Below, in pieces: positions 1 through 10,549 of a DNA stretch of 64,000 nucleotides (within the stretch, counting starts at the first letter, position 1; every line of letters starts with the position of its first letter). The DNA is from Hydractinia symbiolongicarpus (Eukaryota; Cnidaria; Hydrozoa; Anthoathecata; Hydractiniidae), in NCBI RefSeq assembly GCF_029227915.1, contig NC_079876.1:8930001-8994000 (forward strand). The letters run 5' to 3'. Both the position numbers and the translations under genes were made by a program. The notes under the pieces were generated by a model, which saw only the letters and a program-made list of their open reading frames with translations, made no database searches and was not told the origin of the DNA.

Positions 1-610
1 AAAACGCATAAGACTTGTAGTTTTCCAAAAAGGTTTTCATTTTTGATGAGACGCTGAATAAAAGAAGTTTAATCGCCGGCAAACGAAAACTTGCGATTTC
101 CCGTAAATCCCGGACTCGGCCCGTATAGTCAAAAGTGTACAAAGAGAGTACCCAGGGTGTAAACTCATTTCCCGAACGATTTTTTAAATTATTTTTTCAC
201 CACTAAAACGCATGAGACTTGTAGTTTTCAAAAATGTTTTCATTTTTGATGAGACGCTGAATAAAAGAAGTTTAATCGCCTGCAAACGAAAACCTGCAAT
301 TTCCCGTAAATCGCGGACTCGGCCCGTATAGTCAAAAGTATACAAGGAAAGTACCCAGGGAGTAAACTAATTTCCCAAACGATTTTTTAAATTATTATTT
401 CACCACTAAAGCCCGTGAGACTTGTAGTTTTTAAAAATGTTTTCATTTTTGATGAGACGCTGAATAAAAGAAGTTTAATCGCCGGCAAACGAATACCCGC
501 GATTTCCCGTAAATCCCGGACTCGGCCCGTATAGTCAAAAGTATACAAAGAAAGTACCCAGGGAGTAAACTCATTTCCCAAACGATTTTTTAAATTATTA
601 TTTCACCAAT
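1..610 (+). repeat. Three monomers left of the first full HOR unit
   Basis: Monomers start at 1, 205 and 408. The first is 204 bp because of an extra base in ttttccaaaaagg. The third is G-like with gaatacccgcg and gggagtaaac. They are F/G-like copies, so the window probably opens near the end of an upstream nine-monomer unit. Confidence 0.7.
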
Positions 611-1218
611 AAAGCCCATGAGACTTGTAGTTTTTAAAAATGTTTTTATTTTTGATGAGACGCTGAATAAAAGAAGTTTATTCGCCGGCAAACGAAAACC
701 CGCGATTTCCCGTAAATCCCGGACTCGGCCCGTATAGACAAAAGTATACAAGGAAAGTACCCAGTGAGTAAACTCATTTCCTGAACGATTTTTTAAATTA
801 TTTTTTCACCACTAAAACGCATGAGACTTGTAGTTTTCAGAAATGTTTTCATTTTTGATGAGACGCTTAATGAAAGTGGTTTAATCGCCGGCAAAGGAAA
901 ACCTGCGATTTCCCGTAAATCCCGGGCTTGGCCGTATAGACGAATGTATACAAAGAAAGTACCCTGTGAGTAAACTCATTTCCAAAACGATTTTTTAAAT
1001 TATCTTTTCACCACTAAAACGCTTGGGACTTGTAGTTTTCAAAAAAGTTTTCATTTTTGATGAGACGCTAAATAAAAGAAGTTTAATCGCCGGCAAACGA
1101 AAACCCGCCATTTCCCGTAAACCCCGGACTCGGCCCGCATAGTCAAAAGTATACAAAGAAAGTACCCAGGGTGTAAACTCATTTCCCGAACGATTTTTTA
1201 AATTATTATTTCACCACT

Positions 1219-1421
1219 AAAACGCATGAGACTTGTAGTTTTCAAAAATGTTTTCATTTTTGATGAGACGCTGAATAAAAGAAGTTTAATCGCCGGCAAA
1301 CGAAAACCTGCGATTTCCCGTTAATCCCGGACTCGGCCCGTATAGTCAAAAGTATACAAAGAAAGTACCCTGTGAGTAAACTCATTTCCAAAACGATTTT
1401 TTAAATTATCTTTTCACCACT
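1219..1421 (+). repeat. Subfamily D1 monomer exemplar
   Basis: The front half is consensus-like with the perfect dyad and cctgcg. The tail is accctgtgag, catttccaaaacg and attatctttt, the same tail as in B monomers. D1 therefore looks like a consensus front joined to a B-type tail, which supports formation of subfamilies by exchange between monomers. Confidence 0.75.
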
Positions 1422-1624
1422 AAAACGCTTGAGACTTGTAGTTTTCAAAAATGTTTTCATTTTTGATGAGACGCTAAATAAAAGAAGTTTAATCGCCGGC
1501 AAACGAAAACCCGCCATTTCCCGTAAACCCCGGACTCGGCCCGCATAGTCAAAAGTATACAAAGAAAGTACCCAGGGTGTAAACTCATTTCCCGAACGAT
1601 TTTTTAAATTATTATTTCACCACT
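1422..1624 (+). repeat. Subfamily C monomer exemplar
   Basis: Subfamily C starts aaaacgcttgag and carries gacgctaaataaaag, cccgccatttc, gtaaaccccgg, ggcccgcatag and a gggtgtaaac tail. It follows B and often alternates with D monomers, so C-D1-C-D2 behaves like a duplicated pair inside the nine-monomer unit. This suggests that an older two-monomer duplication contributed to the HOR. Confidence 0.83.
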
Positions 1625-1827
1625 AAAACGCATGAGACTTGTAGTTTTCAAAAATGTTTCAATTTTTGATGAGACGCTGAATAAAAGAAGTTTAATCGCC
1701 GGCAAACGAAAACCTGCGATTTCCCGTAAATCCCGGACTCGGCCCGTATAGTCAAAAGTATGCAAAGAAAGTACCCGGGGTGTAAACTCATTTCCCGAAC
1801 GATTTTTTAAATTATTAATTCACCACT
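1625..1827 (+). repeat. Subfamily D2 monomer exemplar, with the tttcaattt variant
   Basis: D2 shares the D1 front but ends acccggggtgt and attaattcacc. This copy carries the rare changes atgtttcaattttt and agtatgcaaag. Both recur exactly 2,842 bp downstream in the monomer starting at 4467. That shows a 14-monomer displacement between copies of this part of the array. Confidence 0.78.
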
Positions 1828-2030
1828 AAAGCCCATGAGACTTGTAGTTTTTAAAAATGTTTTCATTTTTGATGAGACGCTGAATAAAAGAAGTTTAATC
1901 GCCGGCAAACGAAAACCCGCGATTTCCCGTAAATCCCGGACTCGGCCCGTGTAGTCAAAAGTATACAAGAAAAGTACCCAGTGAGTAAACTCATTTCCCG
2001 AACGAATTTTTAAATTAGTTTTTCACCACT
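1828..2030 (+). repeat. Subfamily E monomer exemplar
   Basis: Subfamily E begins aaagcccatgag with gtttttaaaaatg. It carries cccgcg, acaagaaaagtacccagtgag, cccgaacgaattttt and an attagttttt or attatttttt tail. It normally lies between D2 and F. In the unit after 2437 one E monomer (3452) follows C directly, so D2 has been skipped there. Confidence 0.78.
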
Positions 2031-2233
2031 AAAACGCATGAGACTTGTAGTTTTCAAAAATGTTTTCATTTTTGATGAGACGCTGAATAAAAGAAGTTTA
2101 ATCGCCGGCAAACGAAAACCTGCGATTTCCCGTAAATCCCGGACTCGGCCCGTATAGTCAAAAGTATACAAAGAGAGTACCCAGGGTGTAAACTCATTTC
2201 CCGAACGATTTTTTAAATTATTTTTTCACCACT
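2031..2233 (+). repeat. Reference 203-bp monomer (subfamily F)
   Basis: This copy is close to the array consensus and serves as the coordinate reference. Monomer positions: 24-45 is an inverted repeat; 74-79 is the palindrome gccggc; 95-102 and 166-173 are two copies of atttcccg; 134-139 is the palindrome gtatac; 178-196 is an A/T-rich tail with the palindrome tttaaa at 182-187. It has 12 CpG sites, 41 C and 35 G, so CpG is about 1.7 times the random expectation. Subfamily F is marked by cctgcg in the middle, aaagagagtaccc and a gggtgtaaac tail. No coding potential is inferred, because 203 is not a multiple of three and reading frames shift at each monomer. Confidence 0.93.
2054..2075. repeat. 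Inverted repeat (dyad) inside the monomer, recurrent through the array
   Basis: At monomer positions 24-45 the left arm tcaaaaatg and right arm catttttga are perfect reverse complements of 9 bp around a tttt loop. It can form a short hairpin or cruciform. The same dyad is present in most B-less aaaacgc-type monomers across the window. In aaagccc-type monomers (tttttaaaaatg) the perfect arms shrink to 7 bp, and in agtattt-type monomers (aaaaatattttcattttt) to about 6 bp. Short dyads have been proposed as a feature of some centromeric satellites; a role here is inference. Confidence 0.8.
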
Positions 2234-2436
2234 AAAACGCATGAGACTTGTAGTTTTCAAAAATGTTTTCATTTTTGATGAGACGCTGAATAAAAGAAGT
2301 TTAATCGCCTGCAAACGAAAACCTGCGATTTCCCGTAAATCCCGGACTCGGCCCGTATAGTCAAAAGTATACAAAGAAAGTATCCAGGGAGTAAACTCAT
2401 TTCCCAAACGATTTTTTAAAATATTATTTCACCAAT

Positions 2437-5400
2437 AAAGCCCATGAGACTTGTAGTTTTTAAAAATGTTTTCATTTTTGATGAGACGATGAAAAAAAGA
2501 AGTTTAATCGCCGGCAAACGAAAACCCGCGATTTCCCGTAAATCCCGGACTCGGCCCGTATAGTCAAAAGTATACAAGGAAAGTACCCAGTGAGTAAACT
2601 CATTTCCTTAAACATTTTTTAAATTATTTTTTCACCACTAAAACGCATGAGACTTGTAGTTTTCAGAAAAGTTTTCATTTTTGATGAGACGCTTAATGAA
2701 AGTGGTTTAATCGCCGGCAAACGAAAACCTGCGATTTCCCGTAAATCCCGGGCTTGGCCCGTATAGACGAATGTATACAAAGAAAGTACCCTGTGAGTAA
2801 ACTCAGTTCCAAAACGATTTTTTAAATTATCTTTTCAGCACTAAAACGCTTGAGACTTGTAGTTTTCAAAAATGTTTTCATTTTTGATGAGACGCTAAAT
2901 AAAAGAAGTTTAATCGCCGGCAAACGAAAACCCGCCATTTCCCGTAAACCCCGGACTCGGCCCGCATAGTCAAAAGTATACAAAGAAATTACCCAGGGTG
3001 TAAACTCATTTCCCGAACGATTTTTTAAATTATTATTTCACCACTAAAACGCATGAGACTTGTAGTTTTCAAAAATGTTTTCATTTTTGATGAGACGCTG
3101 AATAAAAGAAGTTTAATCGCCGGCAAATGAAAACCTGCGATTTCCCGTAAATCCCGGACTCGGCCCGTATAGTCAAAAGTATACAAAGAAAGTACCCTGT
3201 GAGTAAACTCATTTCCAAAACGATTTTTTAAATTATCTTTTCACCACTAAAACGCTTGAGACTTGTAGTTTTCAAAAATGTTTTCATTTTTGATGAGACG
3301 CTAAATAAAAGAAGTTTAATCGCCGGCAAACGAAAACCCGCCATTTCCCGTAAATCCCGGACTCAGCCCGCATAGTCAAAAGTATACAAAGAAAGTACCC
3401 AGGGTGTAAACTCATTTCCCGAACGATTTTTTAAATTATTATTTCACCACTAAAACCCATGAGACTTGTAGTTTTTAAAAATGTTTTCATTTTTGATGAG
3501 ACGCTGAATAAAAGAAGTTTAATCGCCGGCAAACGAAAACCCGCGATTTCCCGTAAATCCCGGACTCGGCCCGTATAGTCAAAAGTATACAAGAAAAGTA
3601 CCCAGTGAGTAAACTTATTTCCCGAACGAATTTTTAAATTAGTTTTTCACCACTAAAACGCATGAGACTTGTAGTTTTCAAAAATGTTTTCATTTTTGAT
3701 GAGACGCTGAATAAAAGAAGTTTAATCGCCGGCAAACGAAAACCTGCGATTTCCCGTAAATCCCGGACTCGGCCCGTATAGTCAAAAGTATACAAAGAGA
3801 GTACCCAGGGTGTAAACTCATTTCCCGAACGATTTTTTAAATTATTTTTTCACCACTAAAACGCATGAGACTTGTAGTTTTCAAAAATGTTTTCATTTTT
3901 GATGAGACGCTGAATAAAAGAAGTTTAATCGCCGGCAAACGAAAACCCGCCATTTCCCGTAAACCCCGGACTCGGCCCGCATAGTCAAAAGTGTACAAAG
4001 AAAGTACCCAGGGTGTAAACTCATTTCCCGAACGATTTTTTAAATTATTATTTCACCACTAAAACGCATGAGACTTGTAGTATTCAAAAATGTTTTCATT
4101 TTTGATGAGACGCTGAATAAAAGAAGTTTAATCGCCGGCAAACGAAAACCTGCGATTTCCCGTAAATCCCGGACTCGGCCCGTATAGTCAAAAGTATACA
4201 AAGAAAGTACCCTGTGAGTAAACTCATTTCCAAAACGATTTTTTAAATTATCTTTTCACCACTAAAACGCTTGAGACTTGTAGTTTTCAAAAATGTTTTC
4301 ATTTTTGATGAGACGCTAAATAAAAGAAGTTTAATCGCCGGCAAACGAAAACCCGCCATTTCCCGTAAACCCCGGACTCGGCCCGCATAGTCAAAAGTAT
4401 ACAAAGAAAGTACCCAGGGTGTAAACTCATTTCCCGAACGATTTTTTAAATTATTATTTCACCACTAAAACGCATGAGACTTGTAGTTTTCAAAAATGTT
4501 TCAATTTTTGATGAGACGCTGAATAAAAGAAGTTTAATCGCCGGCAAACGAAAACCTGCGATTTCCCGTAAATCCCGGACTCGGCCCGTATAGTCAAAAG
4601 TATGCAAAGAAAGTACCCGGGGTGTAAACTCATTTCCCGAACGATTTTTTAAATTATTAATTCACCACTAAAGCCCATGAGACTTGTAGTTTTTAAAAAT
4701 GTTTTCATTTTTGATGAGACGCTGAATAAAAGAAGTTTAATCGCCGGCAAACGAAAACCCGCGATTTCCCGTAAATCCCGGACTCGGCCCGTGTAGTCAA
4801 AAGTATACAAGAAAAGTACCCAGTGAGTAAACTCATTTCCCGAACGAATTTTTAAATTAGTTTTTTACCACTAAAACGCATGAGACTTGTAGTTTTCAAA
4901 AATGTTTTTCATTTTTGATGAGACGCTGAATAAAAGAAGTTTAATCGCCGGCAAACGAAAACCTGCGATTTCCCGTAAATCCCGGACTCGGCCCGTATAG
5001 TCAAAAGTATACAAAGAGAGTACCCAGGGTGTAAACTCATTTCCTGAACGATTTTTTAAATTATTTTTTCACCACTAAAACGCATGAGACTTGTAGTTTT
5101 CAAAAATGTTTTCATTTTTGATGAGACGCTGAATAAAAGAAGTTTAATCGCCGGCAAACGAAAACCTGCGATTTCCCGTAAATCCCGGACTCGGCCCGTA
5201 TAGTCAAAAGTATGCAAAGAAAGTACCCGGGGTGTAAACTCATTTCCCGAACGATTTTTTAAATTATTAATTCACCACTAAAGCCCATGAGACTTGTAGT
5301 TTTTAAAAATGTTTTCATTTTTGATGAGACGCTGAATAAAAGAAGTTTAATCGCCGGCAAACGAAAACCCGCGATTTCCCGTAAATCCCGGACTCGGCCC

Positions 5401-5889
5401 GTGTAGTCAAAAGTATACAAGAAAAGTACCCAGTGAGTAAACTCATTTCCCGAACGAATTTTTAAATTAGTTTTTTACCACTAAAACGCATGAGACTTGT
5501 AGTTTTCAAAAATGTTTTTCATTTTTGATGAGACGCTGAATAAAAGAAGTTTAATCGCCGGCAAACGAAAACCTGCGATTTCCCGTAAATCCCGGACTCG
5601 GCCCGTATAGTCAAAAGTATACAAAGAGAGTACCCAGGGTGTAAACTCATTTCCTGAACGATTTTTTAAATTATTTTTTCACCACTAAAACGCATGAGAC
5701 TTGTAGTTTTCAAAAATGTTTTCATTTTTGATGAGACGCTGAATAAAAGAAGTTTAATCGCCTGCAAACGAAAACCTGCGATTTCCCGTAAATCCCGGAC
5801 TCGGCCCGTATAGTCAAAAGTATACAAAGAAAGTATCCAGGGAGTAAACTCATTTCCCAAACGATTTTTTAAATTATTATTTCACCAAT
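2437..5889 (+). repeat. Expanded 17-monomer version of the nine-monomer HOR
   Basis: Between successive A monomers there are 17 monomers (3,453 bp). The order is A B C D1 C E F, then a front-F/back-C hybrid at 3858, then D1 C D2 E F, D2-like E F and G. The hybrid at 3858-4060 has a gaataaaagaag front and a cccgccattt back. The extra length is explained by re-entry into the unit at the hybrid plus a local three-monomer duplication. Confidence 0.75.
4467..5686 (+). repeat. Tandem 610-bp three-monomer duplication (D2-E-F twice)
   Basis: Copy 1 is 4467-5076 and copy 2 is 5077-5686. Rare shared variants sit 610 bp apart: agtatgcaaag at 4600 and 5210, attagttttttacc, and an extra t in atgtttttcat that makes the F monomer 204 bp in both. 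The two copies look almost identical, so the duplication is recent compared with the rest of the array. Confidence 0.85.
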
Positions 5890-6498
5890 AAAGCCCATGA
5901 GACTTGTAGTTTTTAAAAATGTTTTCATTTTTGATGAGACGATGAAAAAAAGAAGTTTAATCGCCGGCAAACGAAAACCCGCGATTTCCCGTAAATCCCG
6001 GACTCGGCCCGTATAGTCAAAAGTATACAAGGAAAGTACCCAGTGAGTAAACTCATTTCCTTAAACATTTTTTAAATTATTTTTTCACCACTAAAACGCA
6101 TGAGACTTGTAGTTTTCAGAAAAGTTTTCATTTTTGATGAGACGCTTAATGAAAGTGGTTTAATCGCCGGCAAACGAAAACCTGCGATTTCCCGTAAATC
6201 CCGGGCTTGGCCCGTATAGACGAATGTATACAAAGAAAGTACCCTGTGAGTAAACTCAGTTCCAAAACGATTTTTTAAATTATCTTTTCACCACTAAAAC
6301 GCTTGAGACTTGTAGTTTTCAAAAATGTTTTCATTTTTGATGAGACGCTAAATAAAAGAAGTTTAATCGCCGGCAAACGAAAACCCGCCATTTCCCGTAA
6401 ACCCCGGACTCGGCCGGCATAGTCAAAAGTATACAAAGAAATTACCCAGGGTGTAAACTCATTTCCCGAACGATTTTTTAAATTATTATTTCACCACT

Positions 6499-6692
6499 AA
6501 AACGCATGAGACTTGTAGTTTTCAAAAATGTTTTCATTTTTGATGAGACGCTGAATAAAAGAAGTTTAATCGCCGGCAAATGAAAACCTGCGATTTCCCG
6601 TAAATCCCGGACTCGGCCCGTATAGTCAAAAGTATGTACCCTGTGAGTAAACTCATTTCCAAAACGATTTTTTAAATTATCTTTTCACCACT
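6499..6692 (+). repeat. Shortened 194-bp D1 monomer
   Basis: Around 6633 the usual agtatacaaagaaagtaccc reads agtatgtaccc, a 9-bp deletion. It could come from slippage between the short repeats gta-ac and gtac. I saw no other monomer in the window with this deletion, so it is private. Confidence 0.9.
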
Positions 6693-7301
6693 AAAACGCT
6701 TGAGACTTGTAGTTTTCAAAAATGTTTTCATTTTTGATGAGACGCTAAATAAAAGAAGTTTAATCGCCGGCAAACGAAAACCCGCCATTTCCCGTAAATC
6801 CCGGACTCAGCCCGCATAGTCAAAAGTATACAAAGAAAGTACCCAGGGTGTAAACTCATTTCCCGAACGATTTTTTAAATTATTATTTCACCACTAAAAC
6901 CCATGAGACTTGTAGTTTTTAAAAATGTTTTCATTTTTGATGAGACGCTGAATAAAAGAAGTTTAATCGCCGGCAAACGAAAACCCGCGATTTCCCGTAA
7001 ATCCCGGACTCGGCCCGTATAGTCAAAAGTATACAAGAAAAGTACCCAGTGAGTAAACTTATTTCCCGAACGAATTTTTAAATTAGTTTTTCACCACTAC
7101 AACGCATGAGACTTGTAGTTTTCAAAAATGTTTTCATTTTTGATGAGACGCTGAATAAAAGAAGTTTAATCGCCGGCAAACGAAAACCTGCGATTTCCCG
7201 TAAATCCCGGACTCGGCCCGTATAGTCAAAAGTATACAAAGAGAGTACCCAGGGTGTAAACTCATTTCCCGAACGATTTTTTAAATTATTTTTTCACCAC
7301 T

Positions 7302-7504
7302 AAAACGCATGAGACTTGTAGTTTTCAAAAATGTTTTCATTTTTGATGAGACGCTGAATAAAAGAAGTTTAATCGCCTGCAAACGAAAACCTGCGATTTC
7401 CCGTAAATCCCGGACTCGGCCCGTATAGTCAAAAGTATACAAAGAAAGTACCCAGGGAGTAAACTCATTTCCCAAACGATTTTTTAAATTATTATTTCAC
7501 CAAT
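7302..7504 (+). repeat. Subfamily G monomer exemplar
   Basis: Subfamily G has a consensus front, gcctgcaaacg in place of gccggcaaacg (losing the central CpG palindrome), gggagtaaac, tttcccaaacg, and a caccaat end leading into A. Copies at 2234 and 5687 share a tatccaggg change. Later G-like copies have tgcaat and ggaccgtatag changes and form their own lineage, for example at 15622, 20475, 27170 and 30215. Confidence 0.78.
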
Positions 7505-9128
7505 AAAGCCCATGAGACTTGTAGTTTTTAAAAATGTTTTCATTTTTGATGAGACGATGAATAAAAGAAGTTTAATCGCCGGCAAACGAAAACCCGCGAT
7601 TTCCTGTAAATCCCGGACTCGGCCCGTATAGTCAAAGGTATACAAGGAAAGTACCCAGTGAGTAAACTTATTTCCTGAACGATTTTTTAAATTATTTTTT
7701 CACCACTAAAACGCATGAGACTTGTAGTTTTCAGAAATGTTTTCATTTTTGATGAGACGCTTAATGAAAGTGGTTTAATCGCCGGCAAACGAAAACCTGC
7801 GATTTCCTGTAAATCCCGGGCTTGGCCCGTATAGACGAATGTATACAAAGAAAGTACCCAGGGTGTAAACTCATTTCCCGAACGATTTTTTAAATTATTA
7901 TTTCACCACTAAAACGCATGAGACTTGTAGTTTTCAAAAATGTTTTCATTTTTAATGAGACGCTGAATAAAAGAAGTTTAATCGCCGGCAAACGAAAACC
8001 TGCGATTTCCCGTAAATCCCGGACTCGGCCCGTATAGTCAAAAGTATACAAAGAAAGTACCCTGTGAGTAAACTCATTTCCAAAACGATTTTTTAAATTA
8101 TCTTTTCACCACTAAAACGCTTGAGACTTGTAGTTTTCAAAAATGTTTTCATTTTTGATGAGACGCTAAATAAAAGAAGTTTAATCGCCGGCAAACGAAA
8201 ACCCGCCATTTCCCGTAAACCCCGGACTCGGATCGCATAGTCAAAAGTATACAAAGAAAGTACCCAGGGTGTAAACTCATTTCCCGAACGATTTTTTAAA
8301 TTATTATTTCACCACTAAAACGCATGAGACATGTAGTTTTCAAAAATGTTTTCATTTTTGATGAGACGCTGAATAAAAGAAGTTTAATCGCCGGCAAACG
8401 AAAACCTGCGATTTCCCGTAAATCCCGGACTCGGCCCGTATAGTCAAAAGTATACAAAGAAAGTACCCGGGGTGTAAACTCATTTCCTGAACGATTTTTT
8501 AAATTATTAATTCACAACTAAAGCCCATGAGACTTGTAGTTTTTAAAAATGTTTTCATTTTTGATGAGACGCTGAATAAAAGAAGTTTAATCGCCGGCAA
8601 ACGAAAACCCGCGATTTCCCGTAAATCCCGGACTCGGCCCGTATAGTCAAAAGTATACAAGAAAAGTACCCAGTGAGTAAACTCATTTCCCGAACGAATT
8701 TTTAAATTAGTTTTTCACCACTAAAACGCATGAGACTTGCAGTTTTCAAAAATGTTTTCATTTTTGATGAGACGCTGAATAAAAGAAGTTTAATCGCCGG
8801 CAAACGAAAACCTGCGATTTCCCGTAAATCCCGGACTCGGCCCGTATAGTCAAAAGTATACAAAGAGAGTACCCAGGGTGTAAACTCATTTCCCGAACGA
8901 TTTTTTAAATTATTTTTTCACCACTAAAACGCATGAGACTTGTAGTTTTCAAAAATGTTTTCATTTTTGATGAGACGCTGAATAAAAGAAGTTTAATCGC
9001 CTGCAAACGAAAACCTGCGATTTCCGGTAAATCCCGGACTCGGCCCGTATAGTTAAAAGTATACAAAGAAAGTACCCAGGGAGTAAACTCATTTCCCAAA
9101 CGATTTTTTAAATTATTATTTCACCAAT
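7505..9128 (+). repeat. Eight-monomer HOR unit with a B:C fusion
   Basis: Monomers are A 7505, B:C 7708, D1 7911, C 8114, D2 8317, E 8520, F 8723 and G 8926, in total 1,624 bp. One monomer has been lost by fusion of B with C. Otherwise the nine-monomer order is kept. Confidence 0.82.
7708..7910 (+). repeat. Hybrid B:C monomer
   Basis: The front is type B (ttttcagaaatg, cttaatgaaagtgg, cgggcttggcc, tatagacgaatg). The tail is type C (gtacccagggtgtaaac, attatttcacc). The switch falls in the shared tatacaaagaaagtaccc stretch. The monomer at 17246-17448 has the same switch and the same rare tttcctgtaaatcc change, so the two come from one fusion event. Confidence 0.82.
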
Positions 9129-9331
9129 AAAGCCCATGAGACTTGTAGTTTTTAAAAATGTTTTCATTTTTGATGAGACGATGAATAAAAGAAGTTTAAT
9201 CGCCGGCAAACGAAAACCCGCGATTTTCCGTAAATCCCGGACTCGGCCCGTATAGTCAAAAGTATACAAGGAAAGTACCCAGTGAGTAAACTCATTTCCT
9301 GAACGATTTATTAAATTATTTTTTCACCACT
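9129..9331 (+). repeat. Subfamily A monomer exemplar
   Basis: Markers are an aaagcccatgag start, gtttttaaaaatg, gagacgatga, cccgcg in the middle, caaggaaagtacccagtgag and a tttcctgaacg tail. In region 1 the gagacgatg change marks A monomers starting at 2437, 5890, 7505, 9129, 10550 and 17043, so it is a convenient HOR phase marker. It is always preceded by a caccaat end of the previous G or related monomer, rather than the usual caccact. Confidence 0.85.
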
Positions 9332-9534
9332 AAAACGCATGAGACTTGTAGTTTTCAGAAATGTTTTCATTTTTGATGAGACGCTTAATGAAAGTGGTTT
9401 AATCGCCGGCAAACGAAAACCTGCGATTTCCCGAAAATCCCGGGCTTGGCCCGTATAGACGAATGTATACAAAGAAAGTACCCTGTGAGTAAACTCATTT
9501 CCAAAACGATTTTTTAAATTATCTTTTAACCACT
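9332..9534 (+). repeat. Subfamily B monomer exemplar
   Basis: Subfamily B is the most divergent type in the left two thirds. It carries ttttcagaaatg, which breaks the main dyad, cgcttaatgaaagtgg, cgggcttggcccg, tatagacgaatg, accctgtgag, catttccaaaacg and an attatctttt tail. The segment cgggc-ttg-gcccg is a second inverted repeat with 5-bp arms, found only in B-like copies and a few aaagccc copies. B-like monomers start at 814, 2640, 6093, 7708, 9332, 10753, 13188, 14202, 17246, 19258, 20881, 22098, 24735, 25952, 27779, 30621, 33055, 37926 and 39752, among others. Confidence 0.85.
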
Positions 9535-10549
9535 AAAACGCTTGAGACTTGTAGTTTTCAAAAATGTTTTCATTTTTGATGAGACGCTAAATAAAAGAAG
9601 TTTAATCGCCGGCAAACGAAAACCCGCCATTTCCTGTAAACCCCGGACTCGGCCCGCATAGTCAAAAGTATACAAAGAAAGTACCCAGGGTGTAAACTCA
9701 TTTCCCGAACGATTTTTTAAATTATTATTTCACCACTAAAACGCATGAGACTTGTAGTTTTCAAAAATGTTTTCATTTTTGATGAGACGCTGAATAAAAG
9801 AAGTTTAATCGCCGGCAAACAAAAACCTGCGATTTCCCGTAAATCCCGGACTCGGCCCGTATAGTCAAAAGTATACAAAGAAAGTACCCGGGGTGTAAAC
9901 TCATTTCCTGAACGATTTTTTAAATTATTAATTCACAACTAAAACGCTTGAGACTTGTAGTTTTCAAAAATGTTTTCATTTTTGATGAGACGCTAAATAA
10001 AAGAAGTTTAATCGCCGGCAAACGAAAACCCGCCATTTCCCGTAAACCCCGGACTCAGCCCGTATAGTCAAAAGTATACAAAGAAAGTACCCAGGGTGTA
10101 AACTCATTTCCCGAACGATTTTTTAAATTATTATTTCACCACTAAAACGCATGGGACTTGTAGTTTTCAAAAATGTTTTCATTTTTGATGAGACGCTGAA
10201 TAAAAGAAGTTTAATCGCCGGCAAACGAAAACCTGCGATTTCCCGTAAATCCCGGACTCGGCCCGTATAGTCAAAAGTATACAAAGAGAGTACCCAGGGT
10301 GTAAACTCATTTCCCGAACGATTTTTCAAATTATTTTTTCACCCCTAAAACGCATGAGACTTGTAGTTTTCAAAAATGTTTTCATTTTTGATGAGACGCT
10401 GAATAAAAGAAGTTTAATCGCCTGCAAACGAAAACCTGCAATTTCCCGTAAATCCCGGACTCGGCCCGTATAGTCAAAAGTATACAAAGAAAGTACCCAG
10501 GGAGTAAACTCATTTCCCAAACGATTTTTTAAATTATTATTTCACCAAT

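Larger units (their letters stand above)
611..2436 (+). repeat. Nine-monomer higher-order repeat, most complete unit (A-B-C-D1-C-D2-E-F-G)
   Basis: The monomer starts are A 611, B 814, C 1016, D1 1219, C 1422, D2 1625, E 1828, F 2031 and G 2234, giving 1,826 bp. The same order, whole or edited, recurs to about 17 kb. Each subfamily has its own middle and tail markers, so the order is readable without alignment software. The B copy is 202 bp because one c is missing in ggcccgtatag. The next A monomer starts at 2437 and restarts the order. Confidence 0.88.
5890..7504 (+). repeat. Eight-monomer HOR unit (A-B-C-D1-C-E-F-G)
   Basis: Monomers start at 5890, 6093, 6296, 6499, 6693, 6896, 7099 and 7302. 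D2 is absent. The unit resembles the start of the 2437 unit in detail: both A monomers carry gagacgatgaaaaaaag and both B monomers carry agaaaagttttc. The two therefore descend from one copy. The total of 1,615 bp is 9 bp short of eight monomers because of one deletion. Confidence 0.8.
9129..10549 (+). repeat. Seven-monomer HOR unit
   Basis: Monomers are A 9129, B 9332, C 9535, D2 9738, C 9941, an F-like copy 10144 and G 10347, exactly 1,421 bp. D1 and E are missing and the order of D2 and C is changed relative to the full unit. The monomer at 9941 has an unusual combination of cccgcc with a cagcccgtatag back. Confidence 0.75.

Noticed and set aside
2031-2233. Internal duplication within the monomer, from the two atttcccg copies 71 bp apart
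   Set aside because: Only about eight bases match and the flanks differ, so an ancestral shorter unit is not supported.
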